A stretch of 64,000 nt of DNA, taken from contig NZ_JAAEDI010000025.1 in assembly GCF_018129025.1 (NCBI RefSeq), positions 1-64,000 on the forward strand. Direction: 5' to 3'. This document shows positions 25,198 to 33,790 of this stretch, in pieces. Under the pieces are notes generated by a model. The model saw nothing but the letters and a program-made list of their open reading frames with translations. It had not been told where the DNA came from and searched no databases. The first letter of the stretch is position 1. Each line of letters opens with the position of its first letter. The DNA is from Neoroseomonas terrae (GTDB lineage: Bacteria > Pseudomonadota > Alphaproteobacteria > Acetobacterales > Acetobacteraceae). The position numbers and the translations under genes were made by a program.

Positions 25198-26102
25198 TCC
25201 GCAGCGCCTATCTGGCGGCCGAGGGTTTCGAGAACGACCTTGCCGAGGACCTTCGACGCGCCGGCGCGCGTCTCGACGCCTGGCACGGCCGCCTCGCGCT
25301 GTCCGCCGACATGCCGGTGGCCGCACCTTGGGCGCTCGATGTCTGGACGGATCCGCGGGAGATCGCGGTGCCCTCCGTTAAGGCCGGCGCCGATGCGCTG
25401 CGGGCGATCCAACGGAACTGGGCGCATTACCCGCTGCTGCATCACCGCCGGTCGGCCCTGCTGGCCGAGCGCCTGCCGCCGGTGAAGGCGCGGGCGCTGG
25501 TGTTTCCGGAACCCGCGCCCAGCGGCCATCTCGGCGCCTGGACGCTGTTGGCCCCCGACCGGATGCTGGCGAGCCCGAACAAGACCAGCCCCTTCGTCAA
25601 CGGCGAAGTCCACTTCGCCGAGGATCGCGAGGGGCCACCGTCCCGCGCCTACCTCAAGCTGTGGGAGGCGCTGACCCGGCTTGGCCGGCACCCGGTTCCG
25701 GGCGAGACCTGCCTCGACCTCGGCGCATCGCCCGGCGGCTGGACATGGGTCATGGCGAAGCTCGGCGCGCGCGTGACGGCGGTGGACAAGGCGCCGCTCG
25801 ACCCCGCCATCGCCGCCATGCCCGGCGTTTCCTGCCGGCAGGAAAGCGCCTTCGGCCTCGACCCCCGGCAGGAAGTGCCGGTCGACTGGCTGTTCTCGGA
25901 CATCATCTGCTACCCGGAGCGCCTGCTGGGGCTTGTCCGGCGTTGGATGGAGGCGGGGGCCGCGCGGAATTTCGTGTGCACGCTGAAGTTCCAGGGCGAG
26001 ACGGACCACGACGCCGCGGCGGCCTTCGCGGCGATCCCCGGAGCCCAGCTCTTCCATGGGTTTCACAACAAGCACGAGCTGACCTTCGCGCGGCTCGGCT
26101 GA
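25194..26102 (+). CDS. RlmM-like SAM-dependent RNA 2'-O-methyltransferase
   Basis: This 302-residue protein has the FtsJ-type methyltransferase domain, with SAM motif I at TCLDLGASPGGWTWVMAKLG, then AVDKAPLDPAI and SDIICYPERLL. A late FVCTLKFQGETD carries the Lys of the K-D-K-E-type 2'-O-methylation centre. The N-terminal part has the predicted RNA-binding fold seen in RlmM, which methylates C2498 of 23S rRNA in E. coli. The start is a GTG overlapping the DUF423 stop (GTGA). Upstream open sequence in this frame is a shadow of DUF423. The exact rRNA target here is inferred. Confidence 0.82.
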   Translation: MIRSAYLAAEGFENDLAEDLRRAGARLDAWHGRLALSADMPVAAPWALDVWTDPREIAVPSVKAGADALRAIQRNWAHYPLLHHRRSALLAERLPPVKARALVFPEPAPSGHLGAWTLLAPDRMLASPNKTSPFVNGEVHFAEDREGPPSRAYLKLWEALTRLGRHPVPGETCLDLGASPGGWTWVMAKLGARVTAVDKAPLDPAIAAMPGVSCRQESAFGLDPRQEVPVDWLFSDIICYPERLLGLVRRWMEAGAARNFVCTLKFQGETDHDAAAAFAAIPGAQLFHGFHNKHELTFARLG

Positions 26103-26160
26103 CCCATTCGCGCAGCTTGGCCGCGGCGTTGGGGGCTGATGACGGCGATACCTCCGCTGC

Positions 26161-26395
26161 GGACGTCAGAGGGGCGTTGCCCCTCCGACACCACCCCAGC
26201 AAAGGCCGAAAGGCCTTTGCAAACCTCCACTTGGCGCCCGGCATCGCTGTCAGGATGCTCGCCGAGCCGCTCTCCTGCGCCCGAAGCGTTGCGAGGGTCC
26301 GCTGGCCCGCCGCGCCCGCCACCAACGGATTGCGGTCCAGGATGCCCAGCATCCTGGCGGGGAGAGGTCTGGAGAGGGGCGGCGCCCCTCTCCAG
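26161..26395. repeat. Inverted-repeat element, copy 3
   Basis: It starts GGACGTCAGAGGGGC with hairpin GAGGGGC-GTT-GCCCCTC (26169-26185). It continues with GCAAAGGCC-GAAA-GGCCTTTGC and AAACCTCCACTTGGCGCCCGG. Near the right end lies a third hairpin, CCAGGATGC-CCA-GCATCCTGG (26337-26357), and it closes with CTGGAGAGGGGC-GGC-GCCCCTCTCCAG (26369-26395). Copy 4 is the same sequence inverted 3.4 kb away, including this third hairpin. The element fills the gap between the RlmM-like and EF-hand genes. Confidence 0.85.
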
Positions 26396-26491
26396 CAGCT
26401 TCTGGCACGCCGCCTGCAATGCTGTCGTCCGCGCCAGGACGGCGTGGCCCGACAGAAGGACGGGCGACTGACCACGAAGGAGTTCGCGGCC

Positions 26492-26806
26492 ATGCAGATC
26501 ACCCCGGAGCGTTCGCCCACCGCGCCACAGGCGATCCGGGCATTCCGCATGCAGAGCCAGCAGGATGCGGCTCGGCTTCAGGCTGCCGGCGGCCGACAGG
26601 AATTCGCCGCCACGCTGCAAGGAGTGCAGCAACGTCCCGCCAACATGGCGGGGCCAGGTACACCGACGGGCACTGCGCTCGCCGCCCTGCTCCAGCGACT
26701 CGACACCGACCAGGATGGACGGATCACGTCGCTGGAGTTGCGGGCGAGGACCGAGCGGCAGCTCGAACCGCCGGCCAATGCGGCCCTGGAGGCCGCGCGG
26801 AGATAG
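26492..26806 (+). CDS. Small EF-hand protein
   Basis: This 104-residue protein has one canonical EF-hand loop at residues 71-82 (DTDQDGRITSLE): Asp at positions 1, 3 and 5, Gly at 6, Ile at 8 and Glu at 12. A helix-rich, Gln-rich N-terminal half (QAIRAFRMQSQQDAARLQAA) precedes it. There is no signal peptide, so it is likely a cytoplasmic calcium-binding protein of unknown role. AAGGAG lies at a good distance before the ATG at 26492. Longer open frames upstream run through the repeat element and are not real. Confidence 0.7.
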   Translation: MQITPERSPTAPQAIRAFRMQSQQDAARLQAAGGRQEFAATLQGVQQRPANMAGPGTPTGTALAALLQRLDTDQDGRITSLELRARTERQLEPPANAALEAARR

Positions 26807-26857
26807 CGCGCGGCTGTGTGATTCCACTCGGACGCGATCTGTTCTAGCTGTGGCGAC

Positions 26858-27730
26858 ATGGATGTCATGCCGCCCCTTCGCCGGCGAAGATCGCGCCGCC
26901 GGGGCGCGATCGCCATCGGCGTTCGCGTAATGCGGGAGGCATCGTCGGACCGGATCTCGCTGACCGCGGCCGGATGCGCGTTCTACGCGATGCTGGCGCT
27001 GTTCCCAGGGATTTTCCTGCTGGTGCTGATCTATGGCCTGGCCTTCGACAGCACGACGGTAGAACCGCAGCTCGACATCCTGCGGGAACTACTGCCGGCC
27101 GAGACCTTCTCGCTGATCGCGGACCGGCTGCATTCACTGGTCGCGCAGCCGCGGCCGGCGATGAACTGGGGCGCGATCGTGTCGGGCGGCGTCGCGATCT
27201 GGTCGGCCTCGGCGGGCACGCGAGCGATGCTCGGTGCCCTGAACATGCTGCATGACGTGACGGAGACGCGGGGGTTCCTGCGGTACCACTCGCTCGCCAT
27301 CGGCATTACGCTGGCGGTGACGCTGGCGGCCACGCTGGCCATCGCATCCCTGGTCGCGCTGCCGGGCGTAGCGGCGCTGCTGGGCCTGCCGGCGCCGCAG
27401 GCCTGGGCGCTGCGGGGCATGTCCATGGGAACGCTGCTGCTGCTGGTGTTCCTCGGACTGATCGTGGTCTATCGGCTCGGGCCGTCGGGGTCGCATCCCG
27501 GGGTTCTCTGGACGCTGCCGGGCGCGGTGGTGGCGACGCTGATCTGGGCGGCGGCCTCCTTCGGATTCACGCTCTATGTCTCGAACTTCGCGACCTATGA
27601 CCTGATGTACGGGCCGCTCGGCGCCGTCGTCGTGCTGCTGATGTGGTTCTGGGTGTCGGTCTATGTCGTGCTGCTGGGGGCGGAGCTGAACGTCGCCTTG
27701 ATGGAGCAGCACGCCTCGACGGAGGCGTGA
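26858..27730 (+). CDS. YihY/BrkB family inner-membrane protein
   Basis: This 290-residue protein shows the YihY pattern: DRISLTAAGCAFYAMLALFP near the N-terminus, then VSGGVAIWSASAGTRAMLGA, LNMLHDVTETRGFLRYHSL, and the C-terminal MYGPLGAVVVLLMWFWVSVY with VVLLGAELNV. It has six predicted membrane segments. The family was once annotated as ribonuclease BN and virulence factor BrkB; its real function is unclear. It is followed after 35 bases by an enolase-superfamily gene. Confidence 0.9.
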   Translation: MDVMPPLRRRRSRRRGAIAIGVRVMREASSDRISLTAAGCAFYAMLALFPGIFLLVLIYGLAFDSTTVEPQLDILRELLPAETFSLIADRLHSLVAQPRPAMNWGAIVSGGVAIWSASAGTRAMLGALNMLHDVTETRGFLRYHSLAIGITLAVTLAATLAIASLVALPGVAALLGLPAPQAWALRGMSMGTLLLLVFLGLIVVYRLGPSGSHPGVLWTLPGAVVATLIWAAASFGFTLYVSNFATYDLMYGPLGAVVVLLMWFWVSVYVVLLGAELNVALMEQHASTEA

Positions 27731-27765
27731 GGCGCGGGCAGGATCGGCGGCGGAGGAACCCGCCC

Positions 27766-28854
27766 ATGAACCTGCCCGTCATCGCCGAGGTCCGTGTGCG
27801 CGCGGTCGATGCGCCCTTCGAGCCGCCGCTGCGCAACAGCCTGAACGTCATCCGGCGGGCGCCGCTGGTGATTGTCGATCTGCACACCGCATGCGGGGCG
27901 GCGGGAACGGCCTATGTGTTCCCGTACACGCCGGCCGCACTGGGACCGACGGCGGCGCTGGCGCGCAGCCTGGGCGCGGGGTTGGTCGGACGATCGCTGG
28001 CGCCCGCGACGATCTGGCGGGAGCTGCATGATGCCGGGCGCATCCTCGGCACTGAGGGGTTGGTGCAGATCGCGCTGTCCGGGCTCGACATGGCGATGTG
28101 GGATGCGCTGGCGGTGCGCGCCGGGCTGCCGCTGTGCGGGCTGCTGGGCGGCGAGGCCCGGCCGGTGCCGATCTATGCCTCCCTGCGCGGGTGGGGGCCG
28201 GCGATGCTGGCGGAGGAGGCCGGGCGGGCTGTCGCGACCCTCGGCGCCCGGTGGGTGAAGTTCAAGATCGGTCATGCGCGGCTCGAGGACGACCTCGACA
28301 CGGTGCGCGGTGTACGCGAGGCGGTGGGCGACGAGGTCGGCATCCTGGTCGACTACAACCAGGCGCTGGACCTCCCGGAAGCCGAGCGGCGGGGCCGCGC
28401 GCTGCAGGACCTCGGCGTGCGGTGGCTCGAGGAACCGCTGCCGGTGCAGGACGATGCCGGGCTGGCGGAACTCGCACGGCGGCTGACGGTGCCGGTGCAG
28501 GGCGGGGAGAACTGGTGGGGGCCGGCCGCGATGCAGCGGGCGCTGGCCGCCGGCGCGGTCGATCTGTGCATGCCGGATGCGATGAAGATCGGCGGCGTGA
28601 CCGGGTGGATGCGCGCGGCGTCGATCGCCGCGGCGCATCGCGTGCCGATGTCGTCCCACATCTTCGTCGAGGCCAGCGTGCATCTGATGAATGTGACGCC
28701 GACGGCGCATCTGCTGGAACATCTGGACGTCGCGGCGCCGCTGGTGGCCGAGCCCTTCCAGGTGAAGGACGGCATGGCGCTGGTGCCGGACCGGCCGGGG
28801 ATGGGCATTGTGTGGGATGAGGCGGCGCTGGCGCAGCATGCCGCGGATGTCTGA
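27766..28854 (+). CDS. Enolase-superfamily enzyme (mandelate racemase/muconate lactonizing type)
   Basis: This 362-residue protein has the capping domain and barrel of the MLE/MR group. WVKFKIGHARLEDD carries the K-x-K catalytic lysine motif. The metal ligands are Asp in GILVDYNQALDL, Glu in VRWLEEPLPVQD and Glu in GGENWWGP. The His of the opposite-side dyad is in VPMSSHIFVEAS. The presence of both Lys and His suggests a racemase or dehydratase of a sugar acid or hydroxy acid. The ATG at 27766 follows GGAGG by eight bases. The downstream 2-hydroxyacid dehydrogenase is 15 bases away, so the pair probably works on one hydroxy acid (inference). Confidence 0.85.
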   Translation: MNLPVIAEVRVRAVDAPFEPPLRNSLNVIRRAPLVIVDLHTACGAAGTAYVFPYTPAALGPTAALARSLGAGLVGRSLAPATIWRELHDAGRILGTEGLVQIALSGLDMAMWDALAVRAGLPLCGLLGGEARPVPIYASLRGWGPAMLAEEAGRAVATLGARWVKFKIGHARLEDDLDTVRGVREAVGDEVGILVDYNQALDLPEAERRGRALQDLGVRWLEEPLPVQDDAGLAELARRLTVPVQGGENWWGPAAMQRALAAGAVDLCMPDAMKIGGVTGWMRAASIAAAHRVPMSSHIFVEASVHLMNVTPTAHLLEHLDVAAPLVAEPFQVKDGMALVPDRPGMGIVWDEAALAQHAADV

Positions 28855-28869
28855 ACAGGAGATCGAGCG

Positions 28870-29790
28870 ATGCAAGCCGCCTTCGTCGATGCCAATGCCC
28901 CCCTCGCGGCCATCATGCGGCGGCTTCACCGCGCCGATGACCTGCCGGTCGCGATTCACGAGGACCCCGACATCTCCCCCGAGGCGCTGCCGGCGCTGCT
29001 GAAGGGCGTCGAGATCGCGATCGACGACCACACGCAATTCCCGGTCGAGGTGGTGAAGCGCTGCCCCGACCTGAAGCACATCGTCTTCCTCGGCACCGGC
29101 GCGCGGTCCTACATGGACCCTGAGGCGCTGGAGGCCGAATGCGGCGTGAAGGTGCACATCATCAAAGGCTATGGCGACACCGCCGTTGCCGAGATGGCCT
29201 TCGCGCTGATGTGGGCCGCTGCGCGCGGCATCGGTCCGACGCACCACGCCATGACCGGCGGCGGCTGGCCGCGCGACGAGGGCATGCAGATCACCGGCAA
29301 GACGGTCGGCATCATCGGCTTCGGAGGGATCGGCGCGGAGATGGCGCGGCTTTGCGCCGGCGTCGGCATGAAGGTGCTGGCCTGGAACCGGTCGACGAAG
29401 TCGCATCCCGGCGTGACCTTCACCGACATCGACACGCTGCTGGCAGAGAGCCACGTCGTCTCGCTGCACCTGCTGCTGAACGACGAGACGCGCGGCTTCC
29501 TCGGTGCGGAGCGGCTGGCGAAGATGCGGCCGGGCGCGATCTTCGTGAACACAGCGCGCGGCGCCATCGTGGACGAGCCGGCGCTGATCAAGGCGCTGCG
29601 TAGCGGACGGATCGGCGCGGCGGGTCTCGACGTGTTCGTTGAGGAGCCGCTGCCGGCAGGTCATCCGATCGCGTCGCTGCCGAATGTCACGATGACCTCA
29701 CATTCGGCGTTCCGCACGCCGGAGGCGACGGACAACCTGTTGGAAGCCGCGCTGGTACATTGCCGCCGGATCGTGCGGGAGGGTGCGTGA
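28870..29790 (+). CDS. D-isomer-specific 2-hydroxyacid dehydrogenase
   Basis: This 306-residue NAD(P)-dependent enzyme has the Rossmann motif TVGIIGFGGIGAEMARL and the catalytic Arg in FVNTARGAIVDEPALIKA. The Glu region LDVFVEEPLPAGHP and the His in TMTSHSAFRTPEA complete the catalytic set (Arg, Glu, His). Such enzymes reduce 2-oxo acids or oxidise D-2-hydroxy acids (3-phosphoglycerate, glyoxylate, hydroxypyruvate and others). GGAGATCGAGCG precedes the ATG. The upstream enolase-superfamily gene is probably cotranscribed. The substrate is not evident. Confidence 0.88.
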   Translation: MQAAFVDANAPLAAIMRRLHRADDLPVAIHEDPDISPEALPALLKGVEIAIDDHTQFPVEVVKRCPDLKHIVFLGTGARSYMDPEALEAECGVKVHIIKGYGDTAVAEMAFALMWAAARGIGPTHHAMTGGGWPRDEGMQITGKTVGIIGFGGIGAEMARLCAGVGMKVLAWNRSTKSHPGVTFTDIDTLLAESHVVSLHLLLNDETRGFLGAERLAKMRPGAIFVNTARGAIVDEPALIKALRSGRIGAAGLDVFVEEPLPAGHPIASLPNVTMTSHSAFRTPEATDNLLEAALVHCRRIVREGA

Positions 29791-29823
29791 CGGCTCAGTG
29801 GACCGGGGCCTTCCCCAAATCCA

Positions 29824-30090
29824 GCCCCGCCAAAGGCCGAAAGCGGAAGATCGAAGGAGGGCTCTGCCCTCCTCCAAGCCTCCACCCGCCAGGATGCTGG
29901 GCATCCTGGACCGCAATCTCTTGGTGTCCTGCAATGCTGCCGTCCTGTTGTCCTTGCGAGCTTGCTTCGGGCGCAAAAACAGATTTCGGCGCGCATACCG
30001 GCATCGGCGCCCGGCGCCAGGTGGAGGTTTCCAAAGGCCTTTCGGCCTTTGGTGAGGAGGTGTCGGAGGGGCAAAGCCCCTCTGACGTCC
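29824..30090. repeat. Inverted-repeat element, copy 4
   Basis: Read on the minus strand this begins GGACGTCAGAGGGGC at 30090, exactly like the plus-strand start of copy 3, and carries the same order. GAGGGGC-type hairpin comes first, then CCAAAGGCC-GAAA-GGCCTTTGG, then AAACCTCCACCTGGCGCC, and finally CCAGGATGC-CCA-GCATCCTGG (about 29889-29909). The far end differs: AGGAGGGC-TCT-GCCCTCCT (29855-29873) followed by part of a second arm. It fills the spacer between the dehydrogenase and the phosphoesterase gene. Confidence 0.83.
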
Positions 30091-30148
30091 ACAGCCGCCG
30101 CATCACCAGCGACGCCACGGTGCGCCACACCCGCACCCACACCGCCCG

Positions 30149-31885
30149 ATGACCTTCGCCGACCCCCGCGACGGGGACCTCGAGGACGACGCCTCCTCCA
30201 CCTCGCGCCACTCGCTGTTCAGCCACGCCACGCGCATGCTGCTCGAGATCAGCCTGCCCAAGCTGGCGCTGGCTGCGACGATGCTGCTGGTGGTGCCGGC
30301 GCTGCTGATCGGTGCTGCGCCCAAGGCGGTGCTGTGGCTGACCGAGACGGCCTGGCACGGTGTCGCGCGCCTTGGCCTCGTCGCTGCGCTGGTCAGCTTC
30401 GCGGCGATCGCGACCGTCGTCGCCTGGCGCTGGGGCCGTCCGCTGTTCCGCGTCGTCGAGAGCAATTTCTGGGCGCTGAATGCCGGTCTGGTCCAGCCGC
30501 TCTACACCGCGGTGCGGGAGGCGATGCGGCTGGCGCTGGAAACCGCGGCGCCGGGCCGGAACCTGGCGGCGACGCGGCGGGATGCGGGGCTGGCGGCGGG
30601 CGCGGCGATCGCGCTGCTCGGCGCGGCGGTCGCCTGGTGGGCGGGGCCGCTGCCGACGCTGCGCGTGGCGGGCATCGGCGCGGGCGAGCTGGTCGGCATC
30701 GTGCTCGACGCCATCCGCAATGGCGTCTGGGTCGTCGCCGTCTATCTGATGGTCGGCGCGCCGGCCTGGAGCATCGCCGAGGCGCTGGCCGGCACGCCGG
30801 AGGATATCGGCGCGCCCGATGAAGGGGAGGCGCGCTGGCGCGTCGCGCATCTGTCGGACATCCACATCGTCGGCGACGCCTATGGCTTCCGGCTGGAATG
30901 CGGCCGTGACGGGCCGCGTGGCAACGCGCGCTTCGACCGCGCGCTGGCGTTAATCGAAGCTGAAGATCGCGACGACAAGCTGGCATGGGTGCTGATCACC
31001 GGCGACATCACCGATGCGGCGCGCAACGCCGAGTTCATCGCCTTCGAGGAGGCCGTGGCGCGGCATCCGTCGCTGCGCGACCGGCTCCTGATCATCCCCG
31101 GCAATCACGACGTGAACATCGTCGATCGCGCCAACCCGTCGCGGCTGGAACTGCCGACCGCGCCGGGGGGAAAGCTGCGGCGTTTGCGCTTCCTGTCATC
31201 GATGGCGCGGGTGCAGGGGCGGCGGGTGCGCGTGGTGGACCACGGCACCGGGCGTGTCGGGCCGACGCTCGACGCTTGGCTGGCGCAGGATGGGCGCGCG
31301 GCTCGGCTGGCGCGCTTCATGGATGAGGGCGGGCTGCGGGCGGGGTTCGACGCGCGTGGCGCGTGGGACGAGGCCTTTCCGCTTATCGCGCCGCCGGCGA
31401 CGCCGGACGGGCTCGGCGTGGTGCTGCTCGATTCCAACGCCGAGACGCATTTCTCCTTCACCAACGCGCTCGGCATCCTGGGCCTGTCGCAGCTCCGCGC
31501 GGCGGAGATCGCGATGCGGGAATGGCCGCGGGCCCGCTGGGTGGTCGCTCTGCATCATCATCCGGTCGAGTATCCACGACCGGGCGCTGCGCTGGCGGAC
31601 CGCATCGGCACGGCGCTGGTGAACGGGCATTGGGTGCTGCGCCGGCTGCGCCGGCACGCGCTGCGAATCGTCGTGATGCACGGGCATCGACACGTCGACT
31701 GGATGGGCGGCAGCGGTGGCCTGCGCATCCTGTCCGCACCGTCGCCGGTGATGGGCGCGCTGGATGCGGAGGCGCGGTACTTCTGGCTGCACGCCTTCGG
31801 TGCAGCGCCCGATGGCGGGTTGGCGCTGCTGGCGCCGAAGCGGATCGAGGTGCCCGGCCACGCCCCTATCGACGAGGGGCATTAG
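30149..31885 (+). CDS. Membrane-anchored calcineurin-like metallophosphoesterase
   Basis: This 578-residue protein has four to six hydrophobic segments in the first 205 residues (for example LALAATMLLVVPALLIGAAP and LVGIVLDAIRNGVWVVAVYL). A calcineurin-like domain begins at about residue 230: VAHLSDIHIVGD (Asp237, His239), ITGDITDAARN, IPGNHDVN, then VALHHHPVEY and MHGHRHVDWM supply the metal ligands. All five signature blocks are present, so it should be active. The long membrane part resembles UDP-2,3-diacylglucosamine-type or phosphodiesterase relatives only loosely; the substrate is unknown. The tRNA-Leu gene follows 73 bases downstream. Confidence 0.83.
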   Translation: MTFADPRDGDLEDDASSTSRHSLFSHATRMLLEISLPKLALAATMLLVVPALLIGAAPKAVLWLTETAWHGVARLGLVAALVSFAAIATVVAWRWGRPLFRVVESNFWALNAGLVQPLYTAVREAMRLALETAAPGRNLAATRRDAGLAAGAAIALLGAAVAWWAGPLPTLRVAGIGAGELVGIVLDAIRNGVWVVAVYLMVGAPAWSIAEALAGTPEDIGAPDEGEARWRVAHLSDIHIVGDAYGFRLECGRDGPRGNARFDRALALIEAEDRDDKLAWVLITGDITDAARNAEFIAFEEAVARHPSLRDRLLIIPGNHDVNIVDRANPSRLELPTAPGGKLRRLRFLSSMARVQGRRVRVVDHGTGRVGPTLDAWLAQDGRAARLARFMDEGGLRAGFDARGAWDEAFPLIAPPATPDGLGVVLLDSNAETHFSFTNALGILGLSQLRAAEIAMREWPRARWVVALHHHPVEYPRPGAALADRIGTALVNGHWVLRRLRRHALRIVVMHGHRHVDWMGGSGGLRILSAPSPVMGALDAEARYFWLHAFGAAPDGGLALLAPKRIEVPGHAPIDEGH

Positions 31886-31958
31886 GGGAGATACTTGGCC
31901 CGTTCGACGGTGCAGGTAGGGCTCGTGTGGCGGCTACCTGGACGGCCGACAAACAGGT

Positions 31959-32041
31959 GCCCGCCTGGCGGAATGGTAGACGCAGCGGACTTAAAATCCG
32001 CAGTCCGCAAGGATGTGCCGGTTCGAGTCCGGCGGCGGGCA
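31959..32041 (+). tRNA. tRNA-Leu (anticodon UAA)
   Basis: The acceptor stem GCCCGCC (31959-31965) pairs fully with GGCGGGC (32034-32040), with discriminator A at 32041. The anticodon stem GCGGA/TCCGC encloses the loop CTTAAAA, giving anticodon TAA at 31992-31994. A long variable arm follows, as expected for leucine tRNA, and the T arm reads GGTTCGAGTCC. CCA is not encoded. Confidence 0.95.
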
Positions 32042-32189
32042 TTCCCTTTTCGCGAAGCTACACGTGAGCAGCGCTGTCGATTGACCTGCGGCGCGATGCG
32101 CACGGCGCGACCGTGCCCTGACCGTCGGCCTGCCGCTGCATGGTGCGAAAGCCGGCTACGCGGACACCTGCGCCGGCGCCTGAGGGAAA

Positions 32190-32807
32190 CTACCGCCGCC
32201 GCGGCGGTGGCTGCGTCTCGTAGTCGAACGCCACGACGGGCTGGGGCAGCGCGATATGGTCGGTCAGGACCACCTGCCGCTGCATCGACGCTCCCGGTGG
32301 CCACAGCCGCACCACTTCGGGCCGGTCGGGCGAAAGCGGAAAGACCTTCTCCTCCGGCAGGAGGTTGAACAGGCCGAAAGAAACGGCGAGTTCGGTAACG
32401 CGGCGGGGCAGGGTCGGCGCGACCGGCTTGCCCCTGGCCTCACCCACCATCACGGCGTGGCGGTAGGGGTTCCAGACCGGCACCGGCTGGGCCAGCGTGA
32501 GGCTGCCTTGCTCCTCGGCACCGACCCGCAGGATGACGACGCCGGGCGGTTGCCGCTCGGCCATCTGCAGGCCGGGCGGCACCGGCAGCACCATCTTGCG
32601 CAGGTGCAGCACGTCCGCGACGACATCGATGTAGAACAGCTCAGGCGCGTAGGATCGCGCCGGGTCGGCATCCGGCAGGCGCGCGAACACGCCGAGATCC
32701 ACGCCGCCCACATTGCGCAGCCGCCAGCGGATGCGCAGCGGCGGATTCTCTCCGGGCCCCGAGGCCGCCTCGATATCCAGGCGCGCGCCAAATGCAACGG
32801 CGGTCAC
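32190..32807 (-). CDS. Hypothetical protein overlapping the PAAR-metalloprotease gene
   Basis: I do not recognise this 205-residue protein. It has no signal peptide or membrane segment and looks beta-rich (for example PLRIRWRLRNVGGVDLGVFA and PQPVVAFDYETQ), with a proline- and arginine-rich tail. Its ATG overlaps the stop of the upstream PAAR gene (four bases), so the two are translationally coupled. By position it could be an immunity protein that blocks the protease domain, or an adaptor or chaperone that loads it; nothing in the sequence decides between these. No signature residues of known adaptor families (DUF2169, DUF4123) are visible. Confidence 0.55.
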   Translation of the reverse strand: MTAVAFGARLDIEAASGPGENPPLRIRWRLRNVGGVDLGVFARLPDADPARSYAPELFYIDVVADVLHLRKMVLPVPPGLQMAERQPPGVVILRVGAEEQGSLTLAQPVPVWNPYRHAVMVGEARGKPVAPTLPRRVTELAVSFGLFNLLPEEKVFPLSPDRPEVVRLWPPGASMQRQVVLTDHIALPQPVVAFDYETQPPPRRR

Positions 32808-33676
32808 AGCGGCGGGCTCCCGGGGCGGAGATTGACCGGCGGCGGTTCGCCGGCAGTGGGGCCGCCCGTGCCGAAATGGTTGTCGCGGCGCGGCAGGCCG
32901 AGATCCTGGCGGAGGCTGTTCTCCGACGGCGACGTGCCGTTGTAGCTGCCGGTACCGATGGCCTGGGCCTCCTCCGCATCGATGTTGGGCTCGGATGTCG
33001 GCGGGGCGGTATCTGTGCCCTGCGCCTGGTTGCCATTCGCATTCGCCCGGGCATGCGCCATCTCATGCGCCAGGATGACCTGCGACGGCTGCGCGATCAG
33101 GTTGCCCGAACTGTCATAGGCGTTCGAGCGATAGTCGGGGTTGTACTGGATCACCGAGCCCGTGCCCGTCCCGTTGGCCGCCTTCGTGCCGTCATTCGGC
33201 GTGCAGAAGCCGTTGGTGCCGCTGTGCTCGACGATGGTCACCGGCTGCCCGGAGGCGCCGAGGTCGTCGATGAGCTGTTTCCCGGTGGGGGTCGTGGACA
33301 GCATGTAGAGGTCACGGATCGTCTTCTGCTGGAAGCTGGGCGAGCCCTCGAGCTTGATGTTCGGCGGCAGCTTGAAGGCCGGCCCCCCGATCAGCACGGT
33401 GAACTCGCCGAGCACCAGGATGCCGCCATGGGCGGTGCTGTCCAGGATGCGAGCCGCCGGCAAACCGCCGACGAGCACCGTCGCGGCACCGGCGACGATG
33501 ACGTCGGGCGGTCCGACGCAGACGGCCATGTCAGAGATTCGCGCCTGCGGGCGCTTGCCCGTCAGCACCGTGACCATGCAGGGCGGCAGCACGGGACCGC
33601 CGACATGGGGCACCGGGCCCGTGAACATCGGGCACACATGAAGGTCGAGCAGGCGGGAGGCAGGGAAGCCGACCAT
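32804..33676 (-). CDS. PAAR-like protein with C-terminal M91-type zinc metallopeptidase domain
   Basis: In this 290-residue protein, residues 1-100 are a PAAR-like spike domain: HVCPMFTGPVPHVGGPVLPP, ARISDMAVCVGPPDVIVAGA, VLVGGLPAARILDSTAHGG and TVLIGG. After a linker, residues 110-270 hold a peptidase with H204-E-M-A-H208 in ILAHEMAHARAN, acidic Glu235/Glu236 in NIDAEEAQAIG as candidate third ligand, and SENSLRQDLGLPRRDN. The last two stretches resemble the M91 (NleD-like) family. PAAR domains cap the VgrG spike of type VI secretion systems and carry toxins. No type VI genes are in the window, so this is an orphan effector candidate. Confidence 0.8.
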   Translation of the reverse strand: MVGFPASRLLDLHVCPMFTGPVPHVGGPVLPPCMVTVLTGKRPQARISDMAVCVGPPDVIVAGAATVLVGGLPAARILDSTAHGGILVLGEFTVLIGGPAFKLPPNIKLEGSPSFQQKTIRDLYMLSTTPTGKQLIDDLGASGQPVTIVEHSGTNGFCTPNDGTKAANGTGTGSVIQYNPDYRSNAYDSSGNLIAQPSQVILAHEMAHARANANGNQAQGTDTAPPTSEPNIDAEEAQAIGTGSYNGTSPSENSLRQDLGLPRRDNHFGTGGPTAGEPPPVNLRPGSPPL

Positions 33677-33790
33677 GGGACCCCGGGCGGTATCTATCGG
33701 TGCCGACGATAGCCGGTGTCCGAACCCGCGGGAACGACTGCGCGCGCGGGACTGGCGAACACCATGAAACGCTTCGGCGGTAGCGCCGCG

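Noticed and set aside
25661..26491. Long open frame continuing upstream of the EF-hand gene
   Set aside because: It crosses the RlmM-like gene out of frame and the repeat element; homology and the ribosome site support the start at 26492.
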